Source of the DNA: JAJDXO01 sp965221855
Lineage (GTDB): Bacteria > Pseudomonadota > Alphaproteobacteria > Rhodospirillales > UBA2165
DNA: 64,000 bases
Reading direction: 5' to 3'
Assembly (NCBI GenBank): GCA_965221855.1
Contig: CBDCSV010000010.1
Location: forward strand, 62,001 to 126,000
Part shown: positions 26,620 through 35,565 of the stretch, piece by piece
How positions within the stretch are numbered: the stretch's first letter is position 1
How the letters are laid out: every line of letters starts with the position of its first letter
Program-made: the position numbers and the translations under genes
Notes under the pieces: model-generated
The model's database searches: none
What the model saw: the letters and a program-made list of their open reading frames with translations, nothing else
What the model was told of the DNA's origin: nothing

Positions 26620-27480
26620 CTAGTCGAATGTGGCGGAAGCCTCCATCGCGATTCCGCCGTCCGGCGTAACCGCCCAGAGTTCGCAGGAGTTTCCGTCTTC
26701 GCCCGGCCGGCCGAGGAGCCGGATCGGATTGCCGCCGAACAACGGCGCGCGGGCCCGTTGCCGAAAGGTCTTCATCGTTCCGCCCGGCATGTTGTCCATG
26801 GCGAGATTGAACAGGAGCGTCGCCGTCAGCGGTCCGTGCACCACCAGCCCCGGATAACCCTCGACCTCGGTCGTATAGGGAAGGTCGTAGTGGATCCGGT
26901 GAGGATTGAACGTACAGGCCGAGTAGCGGAACAGCATCACGGCATCGGGCGTGATGACCTGCTCCCATTCATAGTCATCGGACGCGGGTTCGGTCGGCGG
27001 CATTTTATTGTTTTCGCCGGGCTTCGCGGCCTCGCGAAAGACCAGGTCCCATTCGTCCTCGATAGCCAAGCCGTCGGCGCCCGAAATTTCCAGTCCATAG
27101 GCGGCGAATACCAACCGGCCCGAGCGGCCTTGCTTCACGTTCACGTCGCGGAGCGTCATCACCCGCCTCGCGTGATCGCCGACACGAAGGGGGCCGTGAA
27201 AAGTCATCCGGTTGCCGGCAAACATCCGTCTCGGCAGAGGGTCGTCGGGGCCGCCCTCGACCTCCACGGCCATGCCGTCGGGGCCGAGCTCGCCCGGCGG
27301 GCGAAGACGCGGGAAGAATATCTGATGCCAGGCCGGCGGGACCGGATCGCCTTCGGACAGAGGAGGATCACTCCGGCCCAGCGTGACGCTCAACCGGTGC
27401 GCCTGGTTCGCGGTAATCACGTCCTCGATCGCCGCGCTGTGGCCGATCGCCTTCTTGAACGCCTCGACAAGATCCGCCAT
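26620..27480 (-). CDS. MaoC/FAS1-like acyl-CoA hydratase (mesaconyl-CoA hydratase-like)
   Basis: This 286-residue double hot-dog protein has an N-terminal MaoC_dehydrat_N half (HQIFFPRLRPPGELGPDG, MFAGNRMTFHGPLRVGD) and a C-terminal half with the catalytic FNPHRIHYDLPY. It resembles 3-methylfumaryl-CoA or mesaconyl-C4-CoA hydratases. GGAGGC precedes the ATG. A palindromic operator identical in core to one upstream of the TRAP transporter lies 26 bp before the start. A TetR gene lies just upstream in the same direction. The exact acyl-CoA is unknown. Confidence 0.75.
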   Translation of the reverse strand: MADLVEAFKKAIGHSAAIEDVITANQAHRLSVTLGRSDPPLSEGDPVPPAWHQIFFPRLRPPGELGPDGMAVEVEGGPDDPLPRRMFAGNRMTFHGPLRVGDHARRVMTLRDVNVKQGRSGRLVFAAYGLEISGADGLAIEDEWDLVFREAAKPGENNKMPPTEPASDDYEWEQVITPDAVMLFRYSACTFNPHRIHYDLPYTTEVEGYPGLVVHGPLTATLLFNLAMDNMPGGTMKTFRQRARAPLFGGNPIRLLGRPGEDGNSCELWAVTPDGGIAMEASATFD

Positions 27481-27505
27481 TTCCCCCTCGCCTCCTGATC
27501 AAAAA

Positions 27506-27519
27506 ATGATCGTGATCAT
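27506..27519. promoter_or_regulatory. operator copy 1, ATGATCGTGATCAT
   Basis: This near-perfect palindrome lies between the TetR stop and the hydratase start. Over 22 bp (GATCA, A-rich 4-mer, then the core) it matches 34103-34124 with a single difference. The shared spacing and orientation relative to the leftward genes make a common repressor site likely, and TetR at 27602 is the best candidate. Confidence 0.6.
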
Positions 27520-27601
27520 ATTTTTTTGCGCCCCCGCGGTACACCGCTATTATGGGCGAAACGGTACCCGCCGGGCTCTCGCCGGGGCGTCGGCCGGGCA
27601 A

Positions 27602-28243
27602 CTACGGGAGGTCAGGATTCGGAACCAAACCCTCAATCACCAGCCGGAGATAGAGACGGAGGGTTTCGAGCCCTTCTTCGAGATCGGGATCGGGCCGGCG
27701 GAGCCATTCCCGGATTTGCGCCCGGTAGATGCTCCACAGAACGCCGAATACGGTTTCGGGCTCTTCGCCCTGAACGATCCGGCCTTGCTGCTGCATTTTG
27801 GAGATCATGTCGACGAACTGCCGCTCGATTCGGAGGACGCCGCCGTTGAAGCGATCGGCCTGCTCCCCGCCCTGGAAGAAGCTGACTTCGCGCAGCAAGT
27901 CGCGGGCGAGCTCCGGCCGCGCCGCGAAGAACTCATAGAAGTTGGCGAAGATCTGCATGAGTTGGTCGATCAGAGGCGCATCTTCGGTCCGTCCGGCAAA
28001 CGCGGTATCGGCGAGGTCGTCAAAATCGTCGTTGTAGATTAGGAAGAGGAGATCCCGCTTGTCGCTCGCGTACCGAAACAGCGTACCAAAGCCGACGTCG
28101 GCCCGCTGGGCGATTTCGCGCGTGGTCGCCTCGTCGAAGCCCTTTTCGATAAACAGCTCGCGCGCGGCCAGCTTTATCCGCCTGAGCTTGTCTTGCTTGT
28201 TTCGTTCGCGGACACTCAGGCCGACGGCCATTGGATCGCTCAT
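27602..28243 (-). CDS. TetR-family transcriptional regulator
   Basis: This 213-residue regulator has an N-terminal HTH at about residues 15-60 (AARELFIEKGFDEATTREIA, then QRADVGFGTLFRY). The all-helical C-terminal ligand domain is of the type seen in fatty-acyl-CoA-responsive regulators. The ATG at 28243 has AAGGA upstream. It is flanked by acyl-CoA enzymes on both sides, so an acyl-CoA or free acid effector is probable. Confidence 0.9.
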   Translation of the reverse strand: MSDPMAVGLSVRERNKQDKLRRIKLAARELFIEKGFDEATTREIAQRADVGFGTLFRYASDKRDLLFLIYNDDFDDLADTAFAGRTEDAPLIDQLMQIFANFYEFFAARPELARDLLREVSFFQGGEQADRFNGGVLRIERQFVDMISKMQQQGRIVQGEEPETVFGVLWSIYRAQIREWLRRPDPDLEEGLETLRLYLRLVIEGLVPNPDLP

Positions 28244-28328
28244 GCTACTCGTTCCTTCGGAATTTCTCGTCTTACGACCCAAGAAAGGTCGCTCCTAGGC
28301 CGATGTCAACCCCGGCAGGATACTGATT

Positions 28329-29228
28329 ATGCCTTACGAAAAGATTCTCTATGAGGTCGACGACCGGATTGCGACCATTACTTTGAACATGCCCGACAGG
28401 CGGAACGCCCTCAGCTGGCCGATGCTCGACGAGCTCGGCGATGCGCTCAAGACGGCGGAGACCGATACCGCAGTCCGGGTGATCATCATCAAAGGCGCCG
28501 GAACCTGCTTTTGCGCGGGCCACGAATTGAGCCCGGAAATGGGAAATTCGCCCAAGCATCTCGGACCCGGAACCTGGGACGAACTGGTGAAGAACCACGA
28601 CGGCCCGGGGATCGGGGTCGGCGTTTGGGACAGCCGGGCACAGGTGCAGGGACATATCGAACGGTCCCTGGAGATATGGAACTGCTGGAAACCGGTCATT
28701 GCCCAGGTCCATAGCTACTGCCTCGGCGGCGGCACCGGCATTGCGCTCGCCTGCGACTTGCTGATCGCCGGCGAGGACGCCCGCCTCGGCTATCCCCCGG
28801 CCAGGTCCATGGCGCCCGGCGAGGAGATCGCCATCTTCTCGTGGCACGTCGGGCTCAAGAAGGCCAAGGAGCTGTCCCTTACCGGCGACTCGCTCACGGC
28901 CAAGGAGATGCTCCATTACGGAATGGCCAACCACGTGGTCGCCAACGACAAGCTCGAGGAAACCACCCGGACCATCGCCAGGCGGATCGCCAACATCGAT
29001 TCCGAACTGCTGTCCCTTTCGAAGACATTGGTCAACCGCATCTTCGACCAGATGGGATACTCCCATTCCCTGCGGGTCAGCGGCGAGTACATCTCCATTG
29101 CCCACCGGCTGAAGGCGCTTGGCGACTTCAACAAGAAAATAAAGGAAAAAGGCATCAAGGAAGCGCTGCGCGAACGGGACGAGCCTTTCGGCGGCGTGGT
29201 GGGCCGGTACCCCCCGGTGGACGACTAG
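28329..29228 (+). CDS. crotonase-family protein (enoyl-CoA hydratase/isomerase), atypical active site
   Basis: This 299-residue protein has the crotonase fold. The first oxyanion segment is FCAGHELSPEM and the second is CLGGGTGIALACDLL. Classical hydratases have Glu in the second segment (GGCE...) and another in the PE..LG motif; here these positions read GGTG and PPARSM, so both catalytic Glu are absent. Simple enoyl-CoA hydration is therefore doubtful; another crotonase reaction is likely. AGGATA precedes the ATG. It is followed 4 bp later by an acyl-CoA ligase, its likely partner. Confidence 0.8.
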   Translation: MPYEKILYEVDDRIATITLNMPDRRNALSWPMLDELGDALKTAETDTAVRVIIIKGAGTCFCAGHELSPEMGNSPKHLGPGTWDELVKNHDGPGIGVGVWDSRAQVQGHIERSLEIWNCWKPVIAQVHSYCLGGGTGIALACDLLIAGEDARLGYPPARSMAPGEEIAIFSWHVGLKKAKELSLTGDSLTAKEMLHYGMANHVVANDKLEETTRTIARRIANIDSELLSLSKTLVNRIFDQMGYSHSLRVSGEYISIAHRLKALGDFNKKIKEKGIKEALRERDEPFGGVVGRYPPVDD

Positions 29229-29232
29229 GCCC

Positions 29233-31104
29233 ATGGACGGCGCGTCGGCATCTCGGCCGATCAAGATTCGGACGCTCGCGGATATCGAAGCGCTCGAGCA
29301 GGGGCCGCTCGAAGACAAGATCGCTCTCTGGACCATCTATGATCTGGTTTGCCACGGGGCATCCCTCGACCCGGAGCGCCCGGCCATCCATTTCCTGCCG
29401 GCGGGATCGCCGGACGAGGAGCCGGAGACCCTCACCTTCGGCCGGTTCATCGGCCGGGTCCGGCAGGCCGCCAACGCATTGAACGAACTCGGTGTCGGCC
29501 CGAAGGACGCCGTCGCGATCATGCTGCCCCTGGTCCCGCAAAACTATATCTCGCTGATCGCCGGGACGGCCGCGGGTATCGCCGCGCCCGTCAACTGGAT
29601 GCTGGAGCCTTCGCAGCTCACCGAGATCATCAACGCGACGCGCGCCAAGGTCCTGATCTGTCTCGGCCCGTCCCCCGACTTCGAGATCTGGGACAAGGTG
29701 ACCGCCATGCGACCTTATCTCACCACGGTGGAACATGTGCTTCAGGTGCGGGCGCCGGGCGCGGCCCCCATCGACGACGGGCTGGATGAGCTCGCCGGCC
29801 GGCAGCCCGGCGACCGGCTGATCTCCGGACGTGAAATACGGGCCGGCGACGTCGCCATATACGCCCATACCGGCGGCACCACGGGAACCCCCAAAATCGC
29901 CCAGCTTCAGCACAAGGGCTTCGCCTACAAATGCTGGGCCTATGAAATCCTGCTGGAACAGGAAGCGGGGCAGGCCGTGTTCGCCGTTCACCCCCTCTTC
30001 CATATCGGCGGCATGGTCTATCATACCGTCTCCGCGTTCGCCCGGGGCATCACAAGCCTGGTTCCGGGCACGGTCGGCTTCCGGGACAAGGCGGTGGTGG
30101 AGAACTACTGGCGGTTCGTCGAGAAGTACCGCATCACCGATTTTTTCGGCGTCCCGACCACGCTCTCGGCGCTGGCCGGCATCCCGGTCGGCGACGCGGA
30201 CGTCTCCAGCCTCCGGCCCTATTGCATGACCGGCTCGGCGGGCTTGCCGGTGGAGATCGCCGAAAAATTCGAGCGCGACATCGGCGTCCGGGTGCTCTGC
30301 AACTACGGCATGACCGAGAACACCGCAACCATCGCCGTCCCGCCCCGGGACGGCGATCCGAGATTTGGTTCGGCCGGGTTTCGACTGCCCTATACGGAGA
30401 TCCGGATTGTCGAACTTGACGGCGACGGCGGACTGCGGCGGGAGTGCGAAACGGACGAGGTCGGCCTGATCCTGGTCCGCAGTCCGGGCGTCATCCCGGG
30501 CTATCTCAACCAGGCCCTCGACGAAGGACTGTTCTTCGAGGACGGCTGGATCAACACCGGCGATCTCGGCCGGCTGGACCCGGACGGCTACATCTGGATC
30601 ACCGGACGGATCAAGGACGTCATCAACCGGAGCGGCCACAATATCGATCCGGCCGTCATCGAGGACGCCCTGCTGACCCATGAAGACGTCCAGCTTTCCG
30701 CGGCGGTGGGCAGGCCCGACGCCTATGCGGGAGAACTGCCCGTGGCGTATGTCCAGCTCAAGCCCGGCGCTTCCGCCTCGGAGGCCGAGTTGCTGTCATT
30801 CGCCCGGGATCACGTACCGGAGAGGGCGGCAACCCCGAAATCCATCACCATCATGGATGCCCTGCCGCTCACGGGTGTGGGCAAGATATTCAAGCCCGCG
30901 CTCCGCGACCGGGCGGCAATCGACTTCTTTGAAGAGCTGCTGGCCCCGTTGCTCCATCAGGGCGCCCATATGGAAATTACACCTAAGGACGATGCGCGCC
31001 GCGGGCACTACCTGAGCATCCGCATTACCGGGAGCGGGGACCGCGAGGGCGTCGAAAGCGCGCTTTCGGCCTTCGCGGTTCCGCCGGAGGTCATTTGGCG
31101 GTAA
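29233..31104 (+). CDS. AMP-forming acyl-CoA synthetase
   Basis: This 623-residue ANL-family ligase has the AMP-binding P-loop HTGGTTGTPK, adenine motif CNYGMTENT, GDLGRLDPDGYIWITGRIKD and the C-terminal catalytic Lys in LTGVGKIFKP. An extra C-terminal domain of about 85 residues follows the usual end. It activates a carboxylic acid to its CoA ester. The TRAP transporter encoded convergently next door may import the acid. Confidence 0.85.
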   Translation: MDGASASRPIKIRTLADIEALEQGPLEDKIALWTIYDLVCHGASLDPERPAIHFLPAGSPDEEPETLTFGRFIGRVRQAANALNELGVGPKDAVAIMLPLVPQNYISLIAGTAAGIAAPVNWMLEPSQLTEIINATRAKVLICLGPSPDFEIWDKVTAMRPYLTTVEHVLQVRAPGAAPIDDGLDELAGRQPGDRLISGREIRAGDVAIYAHTGGTTGTPKIAQLQHKGFAYKCWAYEILLEQEAGQAVFAVHPLFHIGGMVYHTVSAFARGITSLVPGTVGFRDKAVVENYWRFVEKYRITDFFGVPTTLSALAGIPVGDADVSSLRPYCMTGSAGLPVEIAEKFERDIGVRVLCNYGMTENTATIAVPPRDGDPRFGSAGFRLPYTEIRIVELDGDGGLRRECETDEVGLILVRSPGVIPGYLNQALDEGLFFEDGWINTGDLGRLDPDGYIWITGRIKDVINRSGHNIDPAVIEDALLTHEDVQLSAAVGRPDAYAGELPVAYVQLKPGASASEAELLSFARDHVPERAATPKSITIMDALPLTGVGKIFKPALRDRAAIDFFEELLAPLLHQGAHMEITPKDDARRGHYLSIRITGSGDREGVESALSAFAVPPEVIWR

Positions 31105-31110
31105 CCGCGG

Positions 31111-32418
31111 TCACATCAGCCCGGCCGCGCGGGGGAGCCAAAGGGTCAATATGGGGAAGCTGACCAATATCGCCAGCCGGATCAGATCCGCGGTGAAAAA
31201 CGGGATGATCCCGGCGAAAATTTTCTTCAGTGGTATGTCGGGCGCCATGCCGTGGAGGACGAATACGATCACCCCTATGGGCGGGGTGATCAGTCCGATC
31301 TCGATCACCATGATGTTGATGATCCCCCACCAAACGGGGTCGAACCCCAGGCCGGTAACCAACGGAAAGACGACCGGCAAGGTGATCACCATGGCGGCCA
31401 CGGTATCGAAGATACTGCCCAACACCAGATACATGACGAGTAGCGCAAGGATGACGACCGCGGTCGGCAGTTTCATCTCGGCAATGCCGTCGACCAGGAA
31501 TTCCGGCAGTTGGGTCAACGTGATGAAATTGGAAAAGATGCTGGCGCCGATGATGATCACGAAGATCATGACCGTCGTCGCGGCGGTTTCGTTGAGCGCC
31601 TGAACGAATACCTCTTTCGACAGGTTTCCGGTCTGCCAGGTAAATATGAAGGATAGGCTGGCGCCGACGGCAGCCGCCTCGAGGACGGTGAAGAAACCGC
31701 CATAGATGCCGCCGCTAACAATCACCGCCAGCAAAATTACCCGCCAGGCGGAGAGGATGACCCGGCCGCGCTCGGCCCATTTCACCCGCTCGCCCGCCGG
31801 ACCACTGCCCTTCTTCCAGCGGACGAAGACGGCGACGGTCAGAATGTAGATGCCGATGGTCACCAACCCGGGAATGATCGCCGCGATAAACATGGCGATG
31901 ACGAACTGCTCGGTCAGAATGGAATAGAGGATCATCAGGTTGGACGGCGGAATGAGAATGCCGAGCGTCCCGCCCCCGGCGATACAGCCGGCGGCCAACT
32001 CATCCGAGTATTTGCGCCGCCGCATCTCGGGTAGCGCCACCCGCATGAAGGTCGATGCGGTCGCCAACGAGGAGCCGCAGACCGCGCCGAAGCCGCCACA
32101 GCCGGCAACCGTCGCCATCGCCAGGCCTCCACGGAAATGTCCGAAAAAGACGGAGAAAAGGGCGTACAGTTCCCGGGACAGGCCGGCGGCCGAAGCAAAG
32201 CTGCCCATCAGCAGAAACATGGGGATGGCGGCAAGGCTTTCGTTGGAGATCAGTTCCGTCGGTACGCTGCCGAATAGGGACGCCGCGGTATTGAAATTGA
32301 TCAGAATTCCGACGCCGAGAAACCCGGTAAAGGCCATCGCCATGCCGATGGGAACATGCAATGCGATCAACGCGAACATGACGATGATTCCGAGGATGGC
32401 CAGCAGGATCGGATCCAT
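31111..32418 (-). CDS. TRAP transporter large permease, DctM type
   Basis: This 435-residue inner-membrane protein has about 12 spans and the DctM patterns IPMFLLMGSFASAAGLS, GSSLATASTFMRVALPEM and GGTLGILIPPSNLMILY. It carries out Na-coupled uptake of carboxylates together with the small permease and binding protein upstream. It ends 6 bp from the stop of the convergent acyl-CoA ligase. Confidence 0.92.
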   Translation of the reverse strand: MDPILLAILGIIVMFALIALHVPIGMAMAFTGFLGVGILINFNTAASLFGSVPTELISNESLAAIPMFLLMGSFASAAGLSRELYALFSVFFGHFRGGLAMATVAGCGGFGAVCGSSLATASTFMRVALPEMRRRKYSDELAAGCIAGGGTLGILIPPSNLMILYSILTEQFVIAMFIAAIIPGLVTIGIYILTVAVFVRWKKGSGPAGERVKWAERGRVILSAWRVILLAVIVSGGIYGGFFTVLEAAAVGASLSFIFTWQTGNLSKEVFVQALNETAATTVMIFVIIIGASIFSNFITLTQLPEFLVDGIAEMKLPTAVVILALLVMYLVLGSIFDTVAAMVITLPVVFPLVTGLGFDPVWWGIINIMVIEIGLITPPIGVIVFVLHGMAPDIPLKKIFAGIIPFFTADLIRLAILVSFPILTLWLPRAAGLM

Positions 32419-32430
32419 CGCCGCTCCCCC

Positions 32431-32949
32431 TTAGCCGCTTTCGTCGGCAGGCGCTGAGCGTCCCGTCACCGCCTGATACAGGCGGTCAGACAGGACAAAG
32501 AGCTGGACCGGCAGGCAGAGAATGAAAATGCCGCTCACCGCCCACCACCACGGTGCCTGGGGCAATTCCAGGGTCAGGGTGGCCAATCCGTCCCGCGTGA
32601 CGATGACCGTGAAGCCAAATACTTTCCACGCCAACAGGATGACGACGGTGAAGGTGATAACGGCGCCGAACACTTCGAGCCACAGCCCGGCCCGCTCGCC
32701 GAGCGCCTTGCCCAGGAAACGTATGGTGACGTTGTGGCCGGCGACCAGCCCGACAGGATAAAAACTGGCGATCACCACGGCGAAGGTGAATTTGGTAATG
32801 TCCCCCAGGCCTTCCAGGGGACTATTGAAGATGACCCGGAGCAATATATCCAGGAGGATCGTGATCGAGACCACGAGTATCCCCGTGGCCCCGATCATCG
32901 CAACTAGATTGGTTCCGCGGCCGACACGGCTGCGGAGGTTGGACATCAT
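32431..32949 (-). CDS. TRAP transporter small permease, DctQ type
   Basis: This 172-residue protein has four spans and the DctQ motif ILLRVIFNSPLEGLGDITKF. It is the structural partner of DctM. The ATG at 32949 was chosen; neighbouring ATG or GTG codons one codon either way are equally possible. It lies 21 bp after the binding protein gene and 12 bp before dctM. Confidence 0.9.
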   Translation of the reverse strand: MMSNLRSRVGRGTNLVAMIGATGILVVSITILLDILLRVIFNSPLEGLGDITKFTFAVVIASFYPVGLVAGHNVTIRFLGKALGERAGLWLEVFGAVITFTVVILLAWKVFGFTVIVTRDGLATLTLELPQAPWWWAVSGIFILCLPVQLFVLSDRLYQAVTGRSAPADESG

Positions 32950-32970
32950 CACAAATCCGCCGTCCGGGCG

Positions 32971-34005
32971 TCAGCTTCCAGCCCGGACCTCTTTGAGGAT
33001 CTTCCGGAACGTCGCCATTTTCTTGGCGCCATCGGGCGTCTTTGCGACCCACTCATCGTGCATGCTCTTGAACATGGCGGCACGCTTGGCCTGATCGGCG
33101 GCGTTGAACTCGAAGATGGTGCCGCCCCGCTGCGCCCGGGCCCGTTCCAGGACTGCCGCGCTCTGCCGGTCGAAGACTTGACCCATGTTGCGGGCAAACT
33201 TTTCGCCGCCGTGGGCCATCATGGCATCCTTGGCCTTCCGGGACAGACCGTCGTAGACCTTCTTGTTGATGGCAATGATGAAGCTGCGAACACCCAACTG
33301 ATCCCAGATGGAGCTCTTGGCCAGCGGCTCGAGACGGAAAGCCTGCAGGGCGCCCCATGTGGTCATGGTCCCATCGACGACTCCGGTATTGAGCGCCTGG
33401 GCGGTCTTGGTGATCGGCATGCCGACGGGTGTGCCGCCGAAAATCTTGATGATCCCGGATTCGGCCGGGCCCGCGACCCGGATTTTGGCTCCCTTTATCG
33501 CATCGATGGATTTGACCGGCTTGCGGAAATGGATCAGCGAATTGTCATTCGTATAGAGAGTCACGACATGAACCCTGTCGAGACCACGCAGCAGGCCCGT
33601 CCGCCCGAGACGCCACAGCGCGACCGACCCCTCCTCCGCATTCTTGATGCCGAGATAGGGAAGCGAGAGCAGCGAAAAATCCGGGAACTGGGCGAGGACG
33701 TACGCAGGCACAATGATAGTCGCGTCCTGGACCCCGTTCTCGAGGATCTCATACTGCTTCAACGGGCTTCGGCTGAGCGAGCCGCCCCAGAATTGTTGGA
33801 ATGACACTTCGCCGTTGGTCGCCTTCTCGACCTCCTTGATCCACGGAACAATTCCGAATTTTACTTCATGCGCCTTGGGCGGAACGAATGATCCGATTTT
33901 GATGCTGGATTTCTGGGCCGCCGCGTCGCCAGCCCCGACTGAGCCGGCGATGACGCCGGCGAGCGCCATGCATGAAAGACTACGAACGAACGATTTGATG
34001 AGCAT
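32971..34005 (-). CDS. TRAP transporter substrate-binding protein, DctP type
   Basis: This 344-residue exported protein has a signal peptide with core CMALAGVIAGSVGA, cleaved near AAAQ. The fold ends with the DctP selectivity helix region: KIRVAGPAESG includes the conserved Arg that binds carboxylate, and ALNTGVVDGTMT follows. GGGAGGTGG precedes the ATG at 34005. It heads the TRAP operon, with the shared operator 105 bp upstream. The ligand is probably a carboxylate activated by the nearby ligase. Confidence 0.92.
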   Translation of the reverse strand: MLIKSFVRSLSCMALAGVIAGSVGAGDAAAQKSSIKIGSFVPPKAHEVKFGIVPWIKEVEKATNGEVSFQQFWGGSLSRSPLKQYEILENGVQDATIIVPAYVLAQFPDFSLLSLPYLGIKNAEEGSVALWRLGRTGLLRGLDRVHVVTLYTNDNSLIHFRKPVKSIDAIKGAKIRVAGPAESGIIKIFGGTPVGMPITKTAQALNTGVVDGTMTTWGALQAFRLEPLAKSSIWDQLGVRSFIIAINKKVYDGLSRKAKDAMMAHGGEKFARNMGQVFDRQSAAVLERARAQRGGTIFEFNAADQAKRAAMFKSMHDEWVAKTPDGAKKMATFRKILKEVRAGS

Positions 34006-34110
34006 AGAAACCACCTCCCATGAGCAGTTTGGCGGGCCTGCGCATGCAGGACCGGCCATCCGATCCAAGGCGACGTCCAGTGGCGTTAACCGCCGCAATC
34101 AGATCAATAA

Positions 34111-34124
34111 ATGATCGTGATCAC
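34111..34124. promoter_or_regulatory. operator copy 2, ATGATCGTGATCAC
   Basis: This is the same palindrome core as at 27506, in the leader of the leftward TRAP operon, preceded by a GATCA half-site with the same spacing. It is followed by a T7 run as in copy 1. It probably places the TRAP transporter under the same regulator as the MaoC-like hydratase. Confidence 0.6.
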
Positions 34125-34174
34125 TTTTTTTCAGATTATTGGGCTCGGGGAGCCCAAGTCAAGGAATCCGTTCC

Positions 34175-34630
34175 CTATCCGGCCGCGGTGTGGATGGGCG
34201 CGAGCCAGCCGACCACGAGACCGTACATGCCGTGGACGATACCGCTCGAAAACCAGGCCATCGGGTGAATGTGGCTGAGGAAGAACCCTTCCTTGAGAAT
34301 GAACGGCACGTAGAAAATGCCCGAGAGGAACCACAGGATGGCGCCCCAGATCGCCCCCTTGACGATGGGCTCGCCCGGCAGGTATTGGGCGACCACGGTC
34401 GAATAAAGCAGCGCGAAGAGGATGCCGTTGAAATAGATGACGATCATTCCGGCGAAATAGGGCGGCTTGCCCTCGAACTGCTCGCCGTAGGTCAAATTCG
34501 CCATCGCGGTCGAGAAATCGAGGCGCGGCAGGCCAAGGCTTTGCAGCCACAACGCGTTCGCCAGCAGCACATAACTTGCGAGGATACCCGCGATAATCGA
34601 GAGAAGAATGAATCCGAGATCGAGTTCCAT
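34175..34630 (-). CDS. small membrane protein, four predicted spans
   Basis: This 151-residue hydrophobic protein begins MELDLGFILLSIIAGILASY, with further spans around YFAGMIVIYFNGILFALLY, AIWGAILWFLSGIFYVPFI and SGIVHGMYGLVVGWLAPI. GGAGGC precedes the ATG. It resembles uncharacterised membrane proteins of alphaproteobacteria; I cannot assign a function. It stands alone between the TRAP operon and the SDR operon terminator. Confidence 0.7.
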   Translation of the reverse strand: MELDLGFILLSIIAGILASYVLLANALWLQSLGLPRLDFSTAMANLTYGEQFEGKPPYFAGMIVIYFNGILFALLYSTVVAQYLPGEPIVKGAIWGAILWFLSGIFYVPFILKEGFFLSHIHPMAWFSSGIVHGMYGLVVGWLAPIHTAAG

Positions 34631-34701
34631 GAGAGCCTCCGCGTTGACCCGCCGGTTTGGTTTGGTGCCGCCCTTCGGCGGCGTGGTTGTCCGTAAATAG
34701 C

Positions 34702-34732
34702 AAAACGCGCCGGCATTGGCCACGCCGGCGCG
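34702..34732 (-). terminator. intrinsic terminator, leftward
   Basis: On the minus strand CGCGCCGGC-nine-base loop-GCCGGCGCG is followed by TTTT, 22 bp after the SDR stop codon. It ends the operon that starts with the M24 gene at 38365. Confidence 0.8.
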
Positions 34733-34754
34733 CTTCGCCGCATCATATTGTCAG

Positions 34755-35540
34755 CTAGATGTACTTCGAAAATCCGCCGCACACCTCGACGACCGTACCG
34801 GTCTGGTAGCTGTTTTTCTCGGACACGATCCACGCCGCCGCATCGCCGATCTCCTGGGGCTCCGCCCAGCGGCCGAGAAACGTCTGGGCCGATACGCCGT
34901 CGCGGATCTGGTCCGGAGTGACGCCCCGCATCTTGGCCATGCTCTCGGCCCTGGGCCCCCAGCTTTCGGTGTTGGTGAAGCCCGGGCAGATGGTGTTGAC
35001 GGTGATCCCGTCCTTGCCGAGCTGTTCGGCCATCACCTTGGCGAAACCTTGGATCGCCGTGTTGGGAATGGTGGTGGTCAAGGCCCCCGGCAACAGTTGC
35101 TTGCCGGTAACGCCCGATACGTTGAGGACGCGCCCGGCGCCGGATTCCCGAAGGTGGGGAATCGCCGCCTTGGTGGTGTAGACGAACGACATCAGGTTCA
35201 GGTTCAAGACCGTGGCCCAGGTCGCCTCGTCGAGGCTGTCGATGGTGCCGGGGATCATCCCGCCGACATTGTTGACCAGGATGTCCAGGCCGCCGAGCGC
35301 ATCGACGGCATCGTCGACGAACTTCTTGCAGCCGTCCTCGCTGGAGAGGTCGACCAGAATGCCGGCGGCCTTCACGCCCTTCGCTTCCATTTCCTTGACC
35401 GCCTGGTCGAGGCGGTCCTGGTTGCGGGCCGACAGCGCCACGTTGCACCCCTCATCGGCGAGCGAGCTGGCGATGGCATGGCCAATTCCCTGACTGGAAC
35501 CGGTGATCGCCGCGTTCTTTCCTTTAAGACCCAAGTCCAT
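34755..35540 (-). CDS. SDR-fold protein lacking the catalytic triad
   Basis: The product is 261 residues. The Rossmann motif TGSSQGIG and the NNVGG segment show a classical short-chain dehydrogenase fold. By spacing, the catalytic Ser, Tyr and Lys fall on G133, T146 and N150 (NVSGVTG and TTIPN in place of SS and YxxxK), so normal ketone/alcohol reduction is unlikely. It may be a binding protein, a pseudo-enzyme or use other residues (S132 is adjacent). It is the last gene of the M24-CobW-YciI-SDR operon, 25 bp after YciI. Confidence 0.8.
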   Translation of the reverse strand: MDLGLKGKNAAITGSSQGIGHAIASSLADEGCNVALSARNQDRLDQAVKEMEAKGVKAAGILVDLSSEDGCKKFVDDAVDALGGLDILVNNVGGMIPGTIDSLDEATWATVLNLNLMSFVYTTKAAIPHLRESGAGRVLNVSGVTGKQLLPGALTTTIPNTAIQGFAKVMAEQLGKDGITVNTICPGFTNTESWGPRAESMAKMRGVTPDQIRDGVSAQTFLGRWAEPQEIGDAAAWIVSEKNSYQTGTVVEVCGGFSKYI

Positions 35541-35565
35541 AGTTCAGTTCTCCTTCGAAGTCCGA

